12,221 nt of DNA from Thermoplasmatota archaeon. Lineage in GTDB: Archaea; Thermoplasmatota; JAQUQK01. This document shows positions 1 through 8,221 of the stretch, piece by piece (positions within the stretch are counted from its first letter, which is position 1; the number at the start of each line of letters is the position of its first letter). Position numbers and translations under genes: made by a program. The stretch spans positions 33,476 to 45,696 of the forward strand of contig JAQUQK010000002.1 of NCBI GenBank assembly GCA_028716125.1, read 5' to 3'. Below the pieces are notes generated by a model. The model had not been told where the DNA came from. It did no database searches and saw only the letters and a list, made by a program, of their open reading frames with translations.

Positions 1-2073
1 CTTAACAACACCCTGCTTCTGAAGTTCGACATAACAAATTCAAACATAGATTCCCTTGAAAACTCAGTCCTCGTGGCCATCGACCTTTCAGAAACGAATC
101 TTACCACATTGTCAAACACGATCATAAATGCCTTGTCGGTCGTGGATTCCGTAGTCGACACGATAAACTCTTACCAGGTCACCCACTTTGCAATCACGGA
201 TGCAAAGATAAACGGGCTCAACAACACCATGCTCCTGAAGTTCGACATCGTGAATTCTAACATAGATTCCATTGAGAACTCCATCCTTATGCAAATCGAC
301 CTCAGTGAAACGAATATCACGACCCTTTCAAACACGATCATAAATGCGGTCTCTGTCGTGGATTCCGTAGTCGACACGATAAACTCTTACCAGGTCACCC
401 ACTTTGCAATCACGGATGCAAAGATAAACGGGCTCAACAACACCATGCTCCTGAAGTTCGACATCGTGAATTCTAACATAGATTCCATTGAGAACTCCAT
501 CCTTATGCAAATCGACCTCAGTGAAACGAATATCACGACCCTTTCAAACACGATCATAAATGCGGTCTCTGTCGTGGATTCCGTAGTCGACACGATAAAC
601 TCTTACCAGGTCACCCACTTTGCAATCACGGATGCAAAGATAAACGGGCTCAACAACACCATGCTCCTGAAGTTCGACATCGTGAACTCGACGCTCGGAG
701 AATTGGGAATGGCGATGCTTTATCAGATTGATTTGACCGAATCAAATCTTACAAATCTGACCAATGTTGTGCTTACCAATATCAACATAATGGATTCACA
801 CATAAATGCCAGCACAAATATACTTCTGGACGAAATATCAACAACGAATTCAAGTATAGGGGTGCAAATCACAGGAATAAACACTCAGATAACTGCATTC
901 CATAACAACATGAACGTTTCATTCGTTTTTGCAAGAACCGACATAAACTATACGAGAAACACGATTTTGGAGAACATCACCGAAATGAATCTCACATTAT
1001 ATGCAAAGATGATCGGCATTCTCGACAATGTGAGCTATGCGGGGGAAAGCGTATTCAACAAGACAGTTGAATGCATAGAAAACGTAATGGAGAGGACAGA
1101 TGCCCTGTCAAATAAAAGCGACGAAATCATGGGAAGAACCCTGGACATCTTGGAAGCCGTAGACAACCGCAGCGACCAGATTTTCAACAAGACTCTCGAC
1201 ATCCTCACAAACATAGACACGCAGAGCGACAGGATATTCAACAAAACCCTGGACATCTTGGAAGCCGTAGACAACCGCAGCGACCAGATTTTCAACAAGA
1301 CTCTCGACATCCTCACAAACATAGACACGCAGAGCGACAGGATATTCAACAAAACCCTGGACATCTTGGAAGCCGTAGACAACCGCAGCGACCAGATTTT
1401 CAACAAGACTCTCGACATCCTCACAAACATCACAACCCAGACAAGCCGCATATTTGATATGAACGAAAGCATATGGAATGGGCTATTGGCGCTAGAGGAT
1501 GCGTTGCAGCACGTAGATCTGGCAGTTAACTCTAGCATATGGACCCGGCTGGACGCGGTTCTAGCTCGTTTCGATTCGCCAATGTTTTGGCGCATACCAA
1601 ATGTAAATTACACCGTCGAGGACATGACCCCGCCAATAACATCAATCACTGCATATTTTGAGCTTGACGGCCGCCTGATTGTCGACTGGATATCGAGCGA
1701 CGACAGTCACTATGTCGATTACGTTGACGTCTACTGGAAGAAAGGCGGCGGAATATGGCGCGAATTGAAATTCGACTCGCCTGCGAGCGGGAAAATGGAA
1801 TTCACGAATGAAAGCGATGACGGGGAAACGTATTACTTCAAGGCAATAGGTACCGACATATCTGGAAACGTCGAATCTGAAGAGGAAACAAACATCTGCA
1901 GCATAGAATATTCGCCAATAACATATACTGCAGAATCCGGCAGCGTATCTTCAAACGCAGGGAAAATTGTATTTTGGGCTGCGTTGGTTGGCGGATTGGC
2001 AGCTAGCGCGATCCTTCTGATAATAAATCGGAAACCGCGGCAGATTGGGACATCTGGGAGGGCGAATCCATGA
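1..2073 (+). CDS. Large membrane-anchored coiled-coil surface fibre protein (5' end outside window)
   Basis: The reading frame is open from the first base of the window, and repeat sequence is already present at residues 1-26, so the true start lies upstream; the GTG at 73 is inside a repeat and is not the likely start. In the 690 visible residues, about 9-530 form 29 consecutive 18-residue units with hydrophobic residues at unit positions 1, 8 and often 15, as expected of a long coiled-coil rod. A FnIII-like beta domain follows at about 541-630. Then come one membrane helix (about 656-675) and a short basic tail starting NRKPRQ, so the rod should face outside. Sequons (NLT, NIT, NNT, NKT, NRS) recur in the rod, suggesting N-glycosylation. 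No enzyme motif is visible. It is first in an operon with the next large secreted protein. A surface fibre or adhesin role is inferred; a viral spike or fibre is an alternative. Confidence 0.85.
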   Translation, partial: LNNTLLLKFDITNSNIDSLENSVLVAIDLSETNLTTLSNTIINALSVVDSVVDTINSYQVTHFAITDAKINGLNNTMLLKFDIVNSNIDSIENSILMQIDLSETNITTLSNTIINAVSVVDSVVDTINSYQVTHFAITDAKINGLNNTMLLKFDIVNSNIDSIENSILMQIDLSETNITTLSNTIINAVSVVDSVVDTINSYQVTHFAITDAKINGLNNTMLLKFDIVNSTLGELGMAMLYQIDLTESNLTNLTNVVLTNINIMDSHINASTNILLDEISTTNSSIGVQITGINTQITAFHNNMNVSFVFARTDINYTRNTILENITEMNLTLYAKMIGILDNVSYAGESVFNKTVECIENVMERTDALSNKSDEIMGRTLDILEAVDNRSDQIFNKTLDILTNIDTQSDRIFNKTLDILEAVDNRSDQIFNKTLDILTNIDTQSDRIFNKTLDILEAVDNRSDQIFNKTLDILTNITTQTSRIFDMNESIWNGLLALEDALQHVDLAVNSSIWTRLDAVLARFDSPMFWRIPNVNYTVEDMTPPITSITAYFELDGRLIVDWISSDDSHYVDYVDVYWKKGGGIWRELKFDSPASGKMEFTNESDDGETYYFKAIGTDISGNVESEEETNICSIEYSPITYTAESGSVSSNAGKIVFWAALVGGLAASAILLIINRKPRQIGTSGRANP
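79..694 (+). repeat. 216-bp near-identical tandem repeats (72 residues)
   Basis: Copies start at 79, 295 and 511; the third is incomplete at its 3' side, and a diverged remnant lies at 1-78. The stretch 139-470 equals 355-686 base for base by eye (offset 216, 332 bp). The 5' part of the first copy (79-138) differs at several positions. Each copy encodes four 18-residue units. Identity at silent sites indicates recent duplication or gene conversion. Confidence 0.9.
1137..1430 (+). repeat. 108-bp tandem repeats (36 residues)
   Basis: Copies begin near 1141, 1249 and 1357. Positions 1137-1322 match 1245-1430 exactly by eye (offset 108, 186 bp). Each copy encodes two 18-residue units containing the sequons NKT, NRS and NKT. 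This is a second expansion in the same gene, independent of the 216-bp one. Confidence 0.9.
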
Positions 2074-2114
2074 AATCTATGGAAAACAAAAAAGAAGGAG
2101 GATTATATGCATAA
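2070..2114 (+). CDS. Possible 14-codon coupling ORF between the two fibre genes
   Basis: An ATG at 2070 overlaps the TGA of the upstream fibre gene (ATGA). It has GGGAGGG at 2056-2062 seven bases upstream, which fits an SD. The frame (MKSMENKKEGGLYA) ends with TAA at 2112-2114, after crossing the SD and start codon of the next gene. It could be a translational coupling device that carries ribosomes across the 33-base gap, or chance. The peptide resembles no known family. Confidence 0.25.
   Translation: MKSMENKKEGGLYA
2094..2101 (+). promoter_or_regulatory. Strong Shine-Dalgarno site GAAGGAGG
   Basis: It lies five bases before the ATG at 2107 and fixes the start of the 1984-residue protein. 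The 33-base gap to the upstream stop and this SD indicate an internal operon gene. Confidence 0.8.
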
Positions 2115-5100
2115 GAAGACGATAGCAACGTGCCTCGCCGTAGGCTTTTTGCTGGCCGGAATGTGCTTGTTCGTAGTGGCGGAAACGCCGACTGCTTCGG
2201 CGTTCTCGGCGACGAAATACAAAGGCGTATCTGAAATCAAAATCGGAGCCGCCGCGGGCTCGGGAACAAGAACGGTTGCCGTATCGACGACCTCGGGTTA
2301 TTCTACAAATCCGCCGACGGATAGGACGACATGGGAACCCGACGCAGGCGGAAGCGTCACATTGTACTATGCCACAGCGACCGGCGGCCTTTCTCCGCCA
2401 AGTGCCCCTACCGCAGTTTACGTCTATCTCGAATACGATAGTGGGACAACAATAATAAGAAAGCTCCAGGATGGCACAGCCCCGACCGCAACCGTTGGAA
2501 CTTTCTACGCAACATCAGACGGAACGGCAACAGGTTCACCACGCTGCGGCATAGCCAGGATATATTTCAGGGCAGTAGGTTCGGGCTATGATGTCAATTC
2601 CGATGACGGCGGAAGCCCGCCGCCCCTGGGCTCATCAACGCCATACACAGGATATCTGCGGTGCAGGATGAAGGTCAACAGCATAGATAAGAACGCATAC
2701 CCTGCCGGTTCAATGTATGCTTACGGAACTGCCGGCGACGAGACGATGGCATTCGCTTCAAACACCACGCTTCCGTTCTCCGACACAAATGTGGAAACAA
2801 TCAGGATAAATACGAAATACCCTGCATCAAACCACACTCTTGTTGAGAATGGGGCAACCAAGGAGATGACTGCGGTAACGGGGCTCGCAAACCAATCATT
2901 CGTCTGCGACAATACATACTGGAAGACGCAGACCACATACGACGCCGAAGTGGAGATATTGGGCAACTCGGCGCTCACCGGCGCCAAATGGACATCGATG
3001 GCATCAACACAGGGAACCGGGATAACCCGCCGCTCCGACACGAACTCGCACTACGCAAACCGCTTCGTCGCGAACTCGAGCCTGACAATCGGTTCCGCAA
3101 CGCCAAGCAAGCCGATATACAACCGCGGCTACGAAACATCGGCAACGTTCAAGGTGCTGAATGCCCGAAGCGAGGAGCTGACGCGGGCGATGACATGGAA
3201 CCTGATTGCGGACGGCGGAACGATATCGTCGAAGAGCGGAAGCGGTTCGCCTTATTCATTCACTTACACTCTGCAGAGCACCGACCCCGCGACAAACGAC
3301 CTCGTTGGAAAACAATACAGCATTACGACCACGACGGCGGGAGCCCATCAGGCAACAGGCAACGTGTTCAAAGTATCAAGCAACATCAGAACAGGATCCT
3401 CACAGAAAGGGACGAACGGAAACATCAATGTCAACTCCCCCGTGGTTTTGAAAGGCGATCCGCTTTTCTTCAATACTTTCCTGACGGACGCAAACGGCGA
3501 TGAATACGCAGGGTGGACCTGCGGATGGGGTGTATATTCGGACTCAAACGTTCTTGAAAGTTCGGGTTCGCTTGTATCCGATGCGACGACAGGACGGATA
3601 ATCGGATCTTACACTATAGGCGATAACGCCAAATCTGCCTTTGACCTAGTTGGGTCGCCAAAATATTTCAAAATCACTCCCGCCTGCGGAAACACCATAT
3701 TTAACTCAAACAATGCGCATGGCGTTTCGAGCAAAGTCCAGATAGGCAAAACCATTTTCGGCACCGATGGAGGCGTTAACGCGGATTTCCCGAAATACAA
3801 TCCTGGAAGGACGGCAACACTTGGCTTTTACGCAACCCGCCCGAACGGAACCGCATACGAAAACAAGCAGATTACGGCGCACGTAAAATCGAATGTGAAC
3901 GGCACCGAATACATCTTTACTGGGACCACAAACGCAAGCGGCTGGCTTCATTTCTCGTATTTCATAAACGCGACAGACAAGTCGGTATGCGATTTGACCG
4001 GCAGCGGAAAAACTCTATGGATAGTTCCGTCGAATTCCAATACGCCATTCGCGAGTTCCGTGTCGCATTATGTATCGTCGCTGGTCCGCGCAGGTTCAAC
4101 GCGGAAAGGCACAGACAACAATTACAATGTGAACCATGCAGTATTCAACCCGGGCGACGAGACCGTAGTGTCAGATCTGTATGCCACCGACGTAATGGGA
4201 AATGAGCTTAATGGATGGAGCTTTACTATCCGCGTCAAATCCGACGTCAACGGCACCGAATACACCGAGGCGGTCGTGTCTGATCCAATAACGGGGCGGC
4301 TGGCTTTTAGCTATCTTCCAGGGAGCATGGATAAAACTACCGACGACCTAGTAGGCAGCTCAAAGAACTTGTGGCTGCAGCCCGCCTGCGGCAATACACC
4401 GTTCGCAACAAATATCGGCCACTATCTTTCAAGCAAAATAAGAATGGGCTCGACAAACATGAATATCGACAACAACTACATACCAGACATAACTCCAGCG
4501 AACAGATTTGAAAAAGTCAACTTCTATGCATATCTGTTCAACGCAGGCGGCCGCCCATATGCAAACCACGCAGTCCCGACCGAAATATTAGACACATCAA
4601 ACAACGTAGAGGACAGTCAGGTAATAACGACAGATGCCAACGGCCGCATGGAATGGAATTATACCGTCTCGTCTTCAGACACGGCCTTGCACACGACCGC
4701 TGGCGCTCAAAAGTACATTCGCGCCAGTCCCCCGGATGGCAACACGGAATTCTCATCGGGCTCGAACCACGCAGTATCTTCGCTCTATTACCTGACGCTC
4801 AATCCGCAGGATCTGCCGGGTGCAGGAAACAACCCTGCTTTCACATACCTGCTCGGCCTTGACATATTCTACTACTACGCAAAGGTCGAAGGCGTCAGGG
4901 GCCAGCCGATAGACACCAGCGGAAACGCGATAACTACTGAACTGCACGACGCATACGAAGTACTGAAGGACACCCGGGAATTTGACTCGGACGAAACCGG
5001 CTGGGGATACGGCGGAACGCTTACGCCGTTCGTCAGCCCCGGCTACCTCAACCTTTCGGGTAATGTCAGCTACGGAGGCAACTGGGACGAGGAATATCTT

Positions 5101-8061
5101 GACAAGATGCTGTTCATGGAAAGCAAGTACCCTGTGCCAGACCCGCTGACAATGACGGTAGTCCCGGAAACGGTAATCGGCGGAGTCACCACCCAGGTCG
5201 GTATATTGATTAAGAGCACGTATTTCAACGGCTCTGGCATCCTGAATAACATAAACAATCTCTGGCTGTCAATCTTCAATCCATCAGGAACCGCCGTCGT
5301 CACGGACGCGCACCCGCAGACCGAACTCGGAAAAGGCATCTATAGGTACATCTACACAGTTGGCGCAGAGCCAGCAGCGGGCGGATGGTACATAATCGCC
5401 AATGCATCAGGAACGGGCATACACAGCGCCACCGGCGGCTTCTCTGTAATCTACATCGAAGGCGGTGGCGGCGGAAGCGGAGCGCCCCCGATATCAGTGA
5501 AAGTGGCGCCGGACATCGCAAATCCGAACGAGAACATCTTCATAATGATAACGGAATGCCTGACGACGGACGGCACGATGCGCACCGGGAATGCCAATAA
5601 CACATACATCACGATAATCGACGCGGAAAATGTGACGAAAGCGACGAACGTCCATCCGTTTGAGATCGGGCAAGGCGCATACGGCTACATCTACGACCTC
5701 GGCGCATCGCCCGTGACCGGCAACTGGAAAATCCTCGTCAACATGACGGGCTCAGTCGCACCGTACAGCGCATCGGACACCTTCTTCGTCGAGAACGGAA
5801 TGACTGGTGGCGGCGGAATATACGAAGAGGAGATATGGGCGGCTATAAACCAGACAATCGCAATGATAACGGCGCACGAGAACAACGAGAGCGGACGCTG
5901 GGACGACTGGAACGAGACATTCTCATCATACTGGGCCGGGGACAACGACACGTGGGTGGCATGGAACGACCGCTTCGGGACATACTGGCTTCAGAGAAAC
6001 ACAACCGATGATGATTTGGGCGTCATGCTGGACACAATGAACAGCACGATACTTTCAACAATAGTCGACTCGGAAACGGGCATAAAGACCTTCGTGTATG
6101 CAAGATACAACGACACGGTGGACTACTTGGACGGAATGAACGCCACGCTGCGGGAATTGATTAACACTGCAACCCCAGACATCGACATGAGCTACACCAA
6201 CAATCTCATCAATGCCAGCAAGGATGCAGTAATCCTCGAAATCCAGACTCAGCATGCCACTACAAGAGCACTTACCAATTCCACAGCAGCATCACTTCAG
6301 GCAGACCTCACCACAATCAAGGGATACACCGATACCCTTGAAACAACAGTTGGCGACATCCACACGGATGTGGCAACAGTAGATACAGTAGTCGATGCAA
6401 TCAAGCTCAAGACCGACACAATCGTCTGGTCCGACATAACCACAATCAAGGGATACACCGACACAGTTGAAGCATCCTTGACAACAATCAGCGGATACAC
6501 AGACTCCCTCGAAACCAATCTTGCAACTGTGGATGGAATAGTTGACGCAATCAAGCTCAAGACCGACACAATCCTATGGACCGACATTACCGATATAAAG
6601 GGATACACGGACACCCTTGAAACCAATCTTGCAGATGTCCACACCGACCTTGCAACCGTGGACGGACTTATTGACGCAATCAAGCTCAAGACCGACACAA
6701 TAGTCTGGACTGATGTGACCACAATCAAAGCAGATGTGGCAACCATAAAAGGATACACCGATACTCTCGAAGCAACGCTCTCCGATGTCCATGACCACGT
6801 AGACACCGTTGAAACCTCTCTTACAACAATCAGCGGATACACCGACACCCTTGAAACCGCCCTTGCAAACCACGACACCAACCTCAACAACAAATTCACA
6901 ACTTGGAATTCAAAGTTCGACGGCTTCAACCAGAGCATCAGAACCCATGTCAGCAACGAAGCAGACGGAACGGAAATGCTTGTCTATGCAAGATACAATG
7001 GCACAATAGAATATCTCGAAGGCATGAATGCGACATTGATTGAGGCGATAAGCACCGCCAGCCCGGACATGTCGTACACGAACGCACTCATCAACGCAAC
7101 ATCGGGCGCAACAATCGCCGAAGTCCAATCTCGCTCAAGCTACACGAACGGGCTTATCAACTCAACATGGACAACCTGGAACGCCAAATTCGATGCATAC
7201 AACCTGACAATAAACTCGCGGGTGCAGGACGAGCAGAACGACACAGAAGCATACATCCTGACGAAATACAACGACCGCACCGCATACCTTGACGGCCTCA
7301 ACTCAACCATGCGGGCCCTCGTTGAAGCAAACACCAACGAGATCGTGGACTATTTGGAAGGAATGAATGAAAGCATCCTCTTCAAGATGGATGATTCCAC
7401 GAATACGATAACCGCCGACTGCCACGCGCAGAACGCCGAAACGCGCCTCCTGCTCAACATCAGCTATGCCAACCGCACCGACTACCTCGACGGCAAGTTC
7501 CTGGCAATGTCGCTCGCGAACGGCAACGCTACCGGCAACCTGACGCAGCTGCTCAACTCGCGCTTCGACAGCTTCACCGTATCGTACCTAGACAACGAGT
7601 CAAAGTCGCTCCAGACAGTGATTTCACGCATCAACGAAACAGAATACAACATCACCACCAAAATAGGAATCGAAGGCGGCCGCATTGGAAATATGATCAC
7701 ACTGGCAGAAAACAACATCACGCTCCGCCTGGACGCCCTGGACCTGACCGGCATAGGCGGATGGAACGCATCTCTGGCAAGAATCGCAAACGACACGGCC
7801 CACGCACTGAACATCATGGGCGACGTCGTATATTTCAACAACATGTCGTTCCGCACCCAGACGCGAACGATAGATACCCGCTTCCAGGCAATGTCGGATG
7901 ACGTCCAGGAAATCAAGCAGAACACCGAGAAGGACAATATAGGGCAGGCTGTGGCAAATGCAACCCTCGACCAGCTGCTTGGCATAATATTGTCGGTAGC
8001 GCTGACCGGCGGCATCCTTGCGGCAGACTCGCGCAGCAAGAAGAAATCGCAATTGAGGTAA
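2107..8061 (+). CDS. Giant secreted mosaic surface protein: beta domains, coiled-coil rod, C-terminal membrane anchor
   Basis: This 1984-residue protein begins with a Sec-type signal (MHKK, then a hydrophobic stretch to about residue 26). Residues about 35-324 are Ser/Thr/Gly-rich and probably beta. Five related beta domains of about 100-118 residues follow (about 325, 425, 539, 655 and 773 to 889); boundary motifs are CGNT/GNT, H-x-VSS and GST/GSS. After a linking region come two further Ig-like domains (about 1013-1117 and 1128-1227) with Gly-rich linkers (1118-1127, 1233-1238). The rest is largely helical: Trp-rich at about 1239-1330, then Y-A-R-Y-N / YL(D/E)GMNAT repeats around a 7/14/22-residue modular rod (1401-1585). 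A membrane helix (about 1957-1975) precedes the tail SRSKKKSQLR. Sequons are frequent. The layout implies a long stalk anchored in the membrane and displaying beta domains. Adhesin, appendage or viral receptor-binding protein are all possible; no enzymatic motif was seen. Confidence 0.88.
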   Translation: MHKKTIATCLAVGFLLAGMCLFVVAETPTASAFSATKYKGVSEIKIGAAAGSGTRTVAVSTTSGYSTNPPTDRTTWEPDAGGSVTLYYATATGGLSPPSAPTAVYVYLEYDSGTTIIRKLQDGTAPTATVGTFYATSDGTATGSPRCGIARIYFRAVGSGYDVNSDDGGSPPPLGSSTPYTGYLRCRMKVNSIDKNAYPAGSMYAYGTAGDETMAFASNTTLPFSDTNVETIRINTKYPASNHTLVENGATKEMTAVTGLANQSFVCDNTYWKTQTTYDAEVEILGNSALTGAKWTSMASTQGTGITRRSDTNSHYANRFVANSSLTIGSATPSKPIYNRGYETSATFKVLNARSEELTRAMTWNLIADGGTISSKSGSGSPYSFTYTLQSTDPATNDLVGKQYSITTTTAGAHQATGNVFKVSSNIRTGSSQKGTNGNINVNSPVVLKGDPLFFNTFLTDANGDEYAGWTCGWGVYSDSNVLESSGSLVSDATTGRIIGSYTIGDNAKSAFDLVGSPKYFKITPACGNTIFNSNNAHGVSSKVQIGKTIFGTDGGVNADFPKYNPGRTATLGFYATRPNGTAYENKQITAHVKSNVNGTEYIFTGTTNASGWLHFSYFINATDKSVCDLTGSGKTLWIVPSNSNTPFASSVSHYVSSLVRAGSTRKGTDNNYNVNHAVFNPGDETVVSDLYATDVMGNELNGWSFTIRVKSDVNGTEYTEAVVSDPITGRLAFSYLPGSMDKTTDDLVGSSKNLWLQPACGNTPFATNIGHYLSSKIRMGSTNMNIDNNYIPDITPANRFEKVNFYAYLFNAGGRPYANHAVPTEILDTSNNVEDSQVITTDANGRMEWNYTVSSSDTALHTTAGAQKYIRASPPDGNTEFSSGSNHAVSSLYYLTLNPQDLPGAGNNPAFTYLLGLDIFYYYAKVEGVRGQPIDTSGNAITTELHDAYEVLKDTREFDSDETGWGYGGTLTPFVSPGYLNLSGNVSYGGNWDEEYLDKMLFMESKYPVPDPLTMTVVPETVIGGVTTQVGILIKSTYFNGSGILNNINNLWLSIFNPSGTAVVTDAHPQTELGKGIYRYIYTVGAEPAAGGWYIIANASGTGIHSATGGFSVIYIEGGGGGSGAPPISVKVAPDIANPNENIFIMITECLTTDGTMRTGNANNTYITIIDAENVTKATNVHPFEIGQGAYGYIYDLGASPVTGNWKILVNMTGSVAPYSASDTFFVENGMTGGGGIYEEEIWAAINQTIAMITAHENNESGRWDDWNETFSSYWAGDNDTWVAWNDRFGTYWLQRNTTDDDLGVMLDTMNSTILSTIVDSETGIKTFVYARYNDTVDYLDGMNATLRELINTATPDIDMSYTNNLINASKDAVILEIQTQHATTRALTNSTAASLQADLTTIKGYTDTLETTVGDIHTDVATVDTVVDAIKLKTDTIVWSDITTIKGYTDTVEASLTTISGYTDSLETNLATVDGIVDAIKLKTDTILWTDITDIKGYTDTLETNLADVHTDLATVDGLIDAIKLKTDTIVWTDVTTIKADVATIKGYTDTLEATLSDVHDHVDTVETSLTTISGYTDTLETALANHDTNLNNKFTTWNSKFDGFNQSIRTHVSNEADGTEMLVYARYNGTIEYLEGMNATLIEAISTASPDMSYTNALINATSGATIAEVQSRSSYTNGLINSTWTTWNAKFDAYNLTINSRVQDEQNDTEAYILTKYNDRTAYLDGLNSTMRALVEANTNEIVDYLEGMNESILFKMDDSTNTITADCHAQNAETRLLLNISYANRTDYLDGKFLAMSLANGNATGNLTQLLNSRFDSFTVSYLDNESKSLQTVISRINETEYNITTKIGIEGGRIGNMITLAENNITLRLDALDLTGIGGWNASLARIANDTAHALNIMGDVVYFNNMSFRTQTRTIDTRFQAMSDDVQEIKQNTEKDNIGQAVANATLDQLLGIILSVALTGGILAADSRSKKKSQLR
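6307..6861 (+). repeat. Modular 7/14/22-residue coiled-coil repeats in the giant protein
   Basis: Residues 1401-1585 divide without remainder into modules of 14 (for example LTTIKGYTDTLETT), 7 (VGDIHTD) and 22 residues (containing DAIKLKTDTI and a Trp). The order is 14-7-22-14-14-22-14-7-22-7-14-14-14. All modules start with L, V or I. The 22-residue modules are two hendecads and the others are heptads. The DNA around the IKLKTDT segment recurs near 6400, 6550 and 6680 with minor changes. Confidence 0.8.
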
Positions 8062-8078
8062 GGATATTTGCAAATAAA

Positions 8079-8083
8079 GAGGT
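8079..8083 (+). promoter_or_regulatory. Shine-Dalgarno GAGGT of the 43-residue membrane protein
   Basis: GAGGT is six bases before the ATG at 8090. It supports translation of a gene short enough to be overlooked. Confidence 0.6.
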
Positions 8084-8089
8084 AATTCA

Positions 8090-8221
8090 ATGCAAGAAGC
8101 AGAGGCAAGCGCACAGGCAACGGAAAAGAAGGGAATGAGCAGGGAAGCGAAGAAAACCCTGTTCTGGCTCGGAATCATATATGGAGGCGCAATCGTGGCG
8201 ACGGTTTTTATGAATATTTAG
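8090..8221 (+). CDS. 43-residue single-span membrane protein, third gene of the fibre operon
   Basis: The ORF starts 28 bases after the giant protein's stop and has its own SD. Its first half is polar and charged (MQEAEASAQATEKKG, then SREAKK). Its second half is one hydrophobic helix (TLFWLGIIYGGAIVATVFMN) that runs almost to the C-terminus. Positive charges before the helix predict a cytoplasmic N-terminus. I do not recognise a family. Its place after two proteins with C-terminal TM helices suggests a small partner in the membrane, such as a helix-packing subunit, assembly factor or chaperone (inference). Its stop (8219-8221) overlaps the stop of the convergent propeller gene. Confidence 0.65.
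   Translation: MQEAEASAQATEKKGMSREAKKTLFWLGIIYGGAIVATVFMNI

Larger units (their letters stand above)
25..1590 (+). repeat. 29 tandem in-frame 54-bp (18-residue) coding units
   Basis: Cutting the translation every 18 residues from position 25 gives 29 full units with no insertion or deletion. They begin I/L/V/F and have I/L near position 8; FDIVNSNIDSIENSILMQ is an example. A partial unit occupies 1-24. Eighteen residues equal one heptad plus one hendecad (five helical turns). The higher-order 216-bp and 108-bp DNA repeats are exact multiples (4 x 54 and 2 x 54). Confidence 0.85.

Noticed and set aside
1..1430. Tandem repeats as a CRISPR-like or satellite array
   Set aside because: The periods (54, 108, 216 bp) are multiples of three, there are no unique spacers, and the frame stays open throughout: protein repeats.
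1035..1595. Long open frame opposite the 108-bp repeats, and similar antisense frames at 6297-6956
   Set aside because: Repeated codons on the plus strand remove antisense stops; the translations are repetitive, rich in Ser/Val/Arg, and have no SD or recognisable domain.
2107..2170. Lipoprotein signal in the giant protein (Cys9 or Cys20)
   Set aside because: Neither Cys follows a proper lipobox (LAGMC has Met before Cys); a Sec-type signal fits better.
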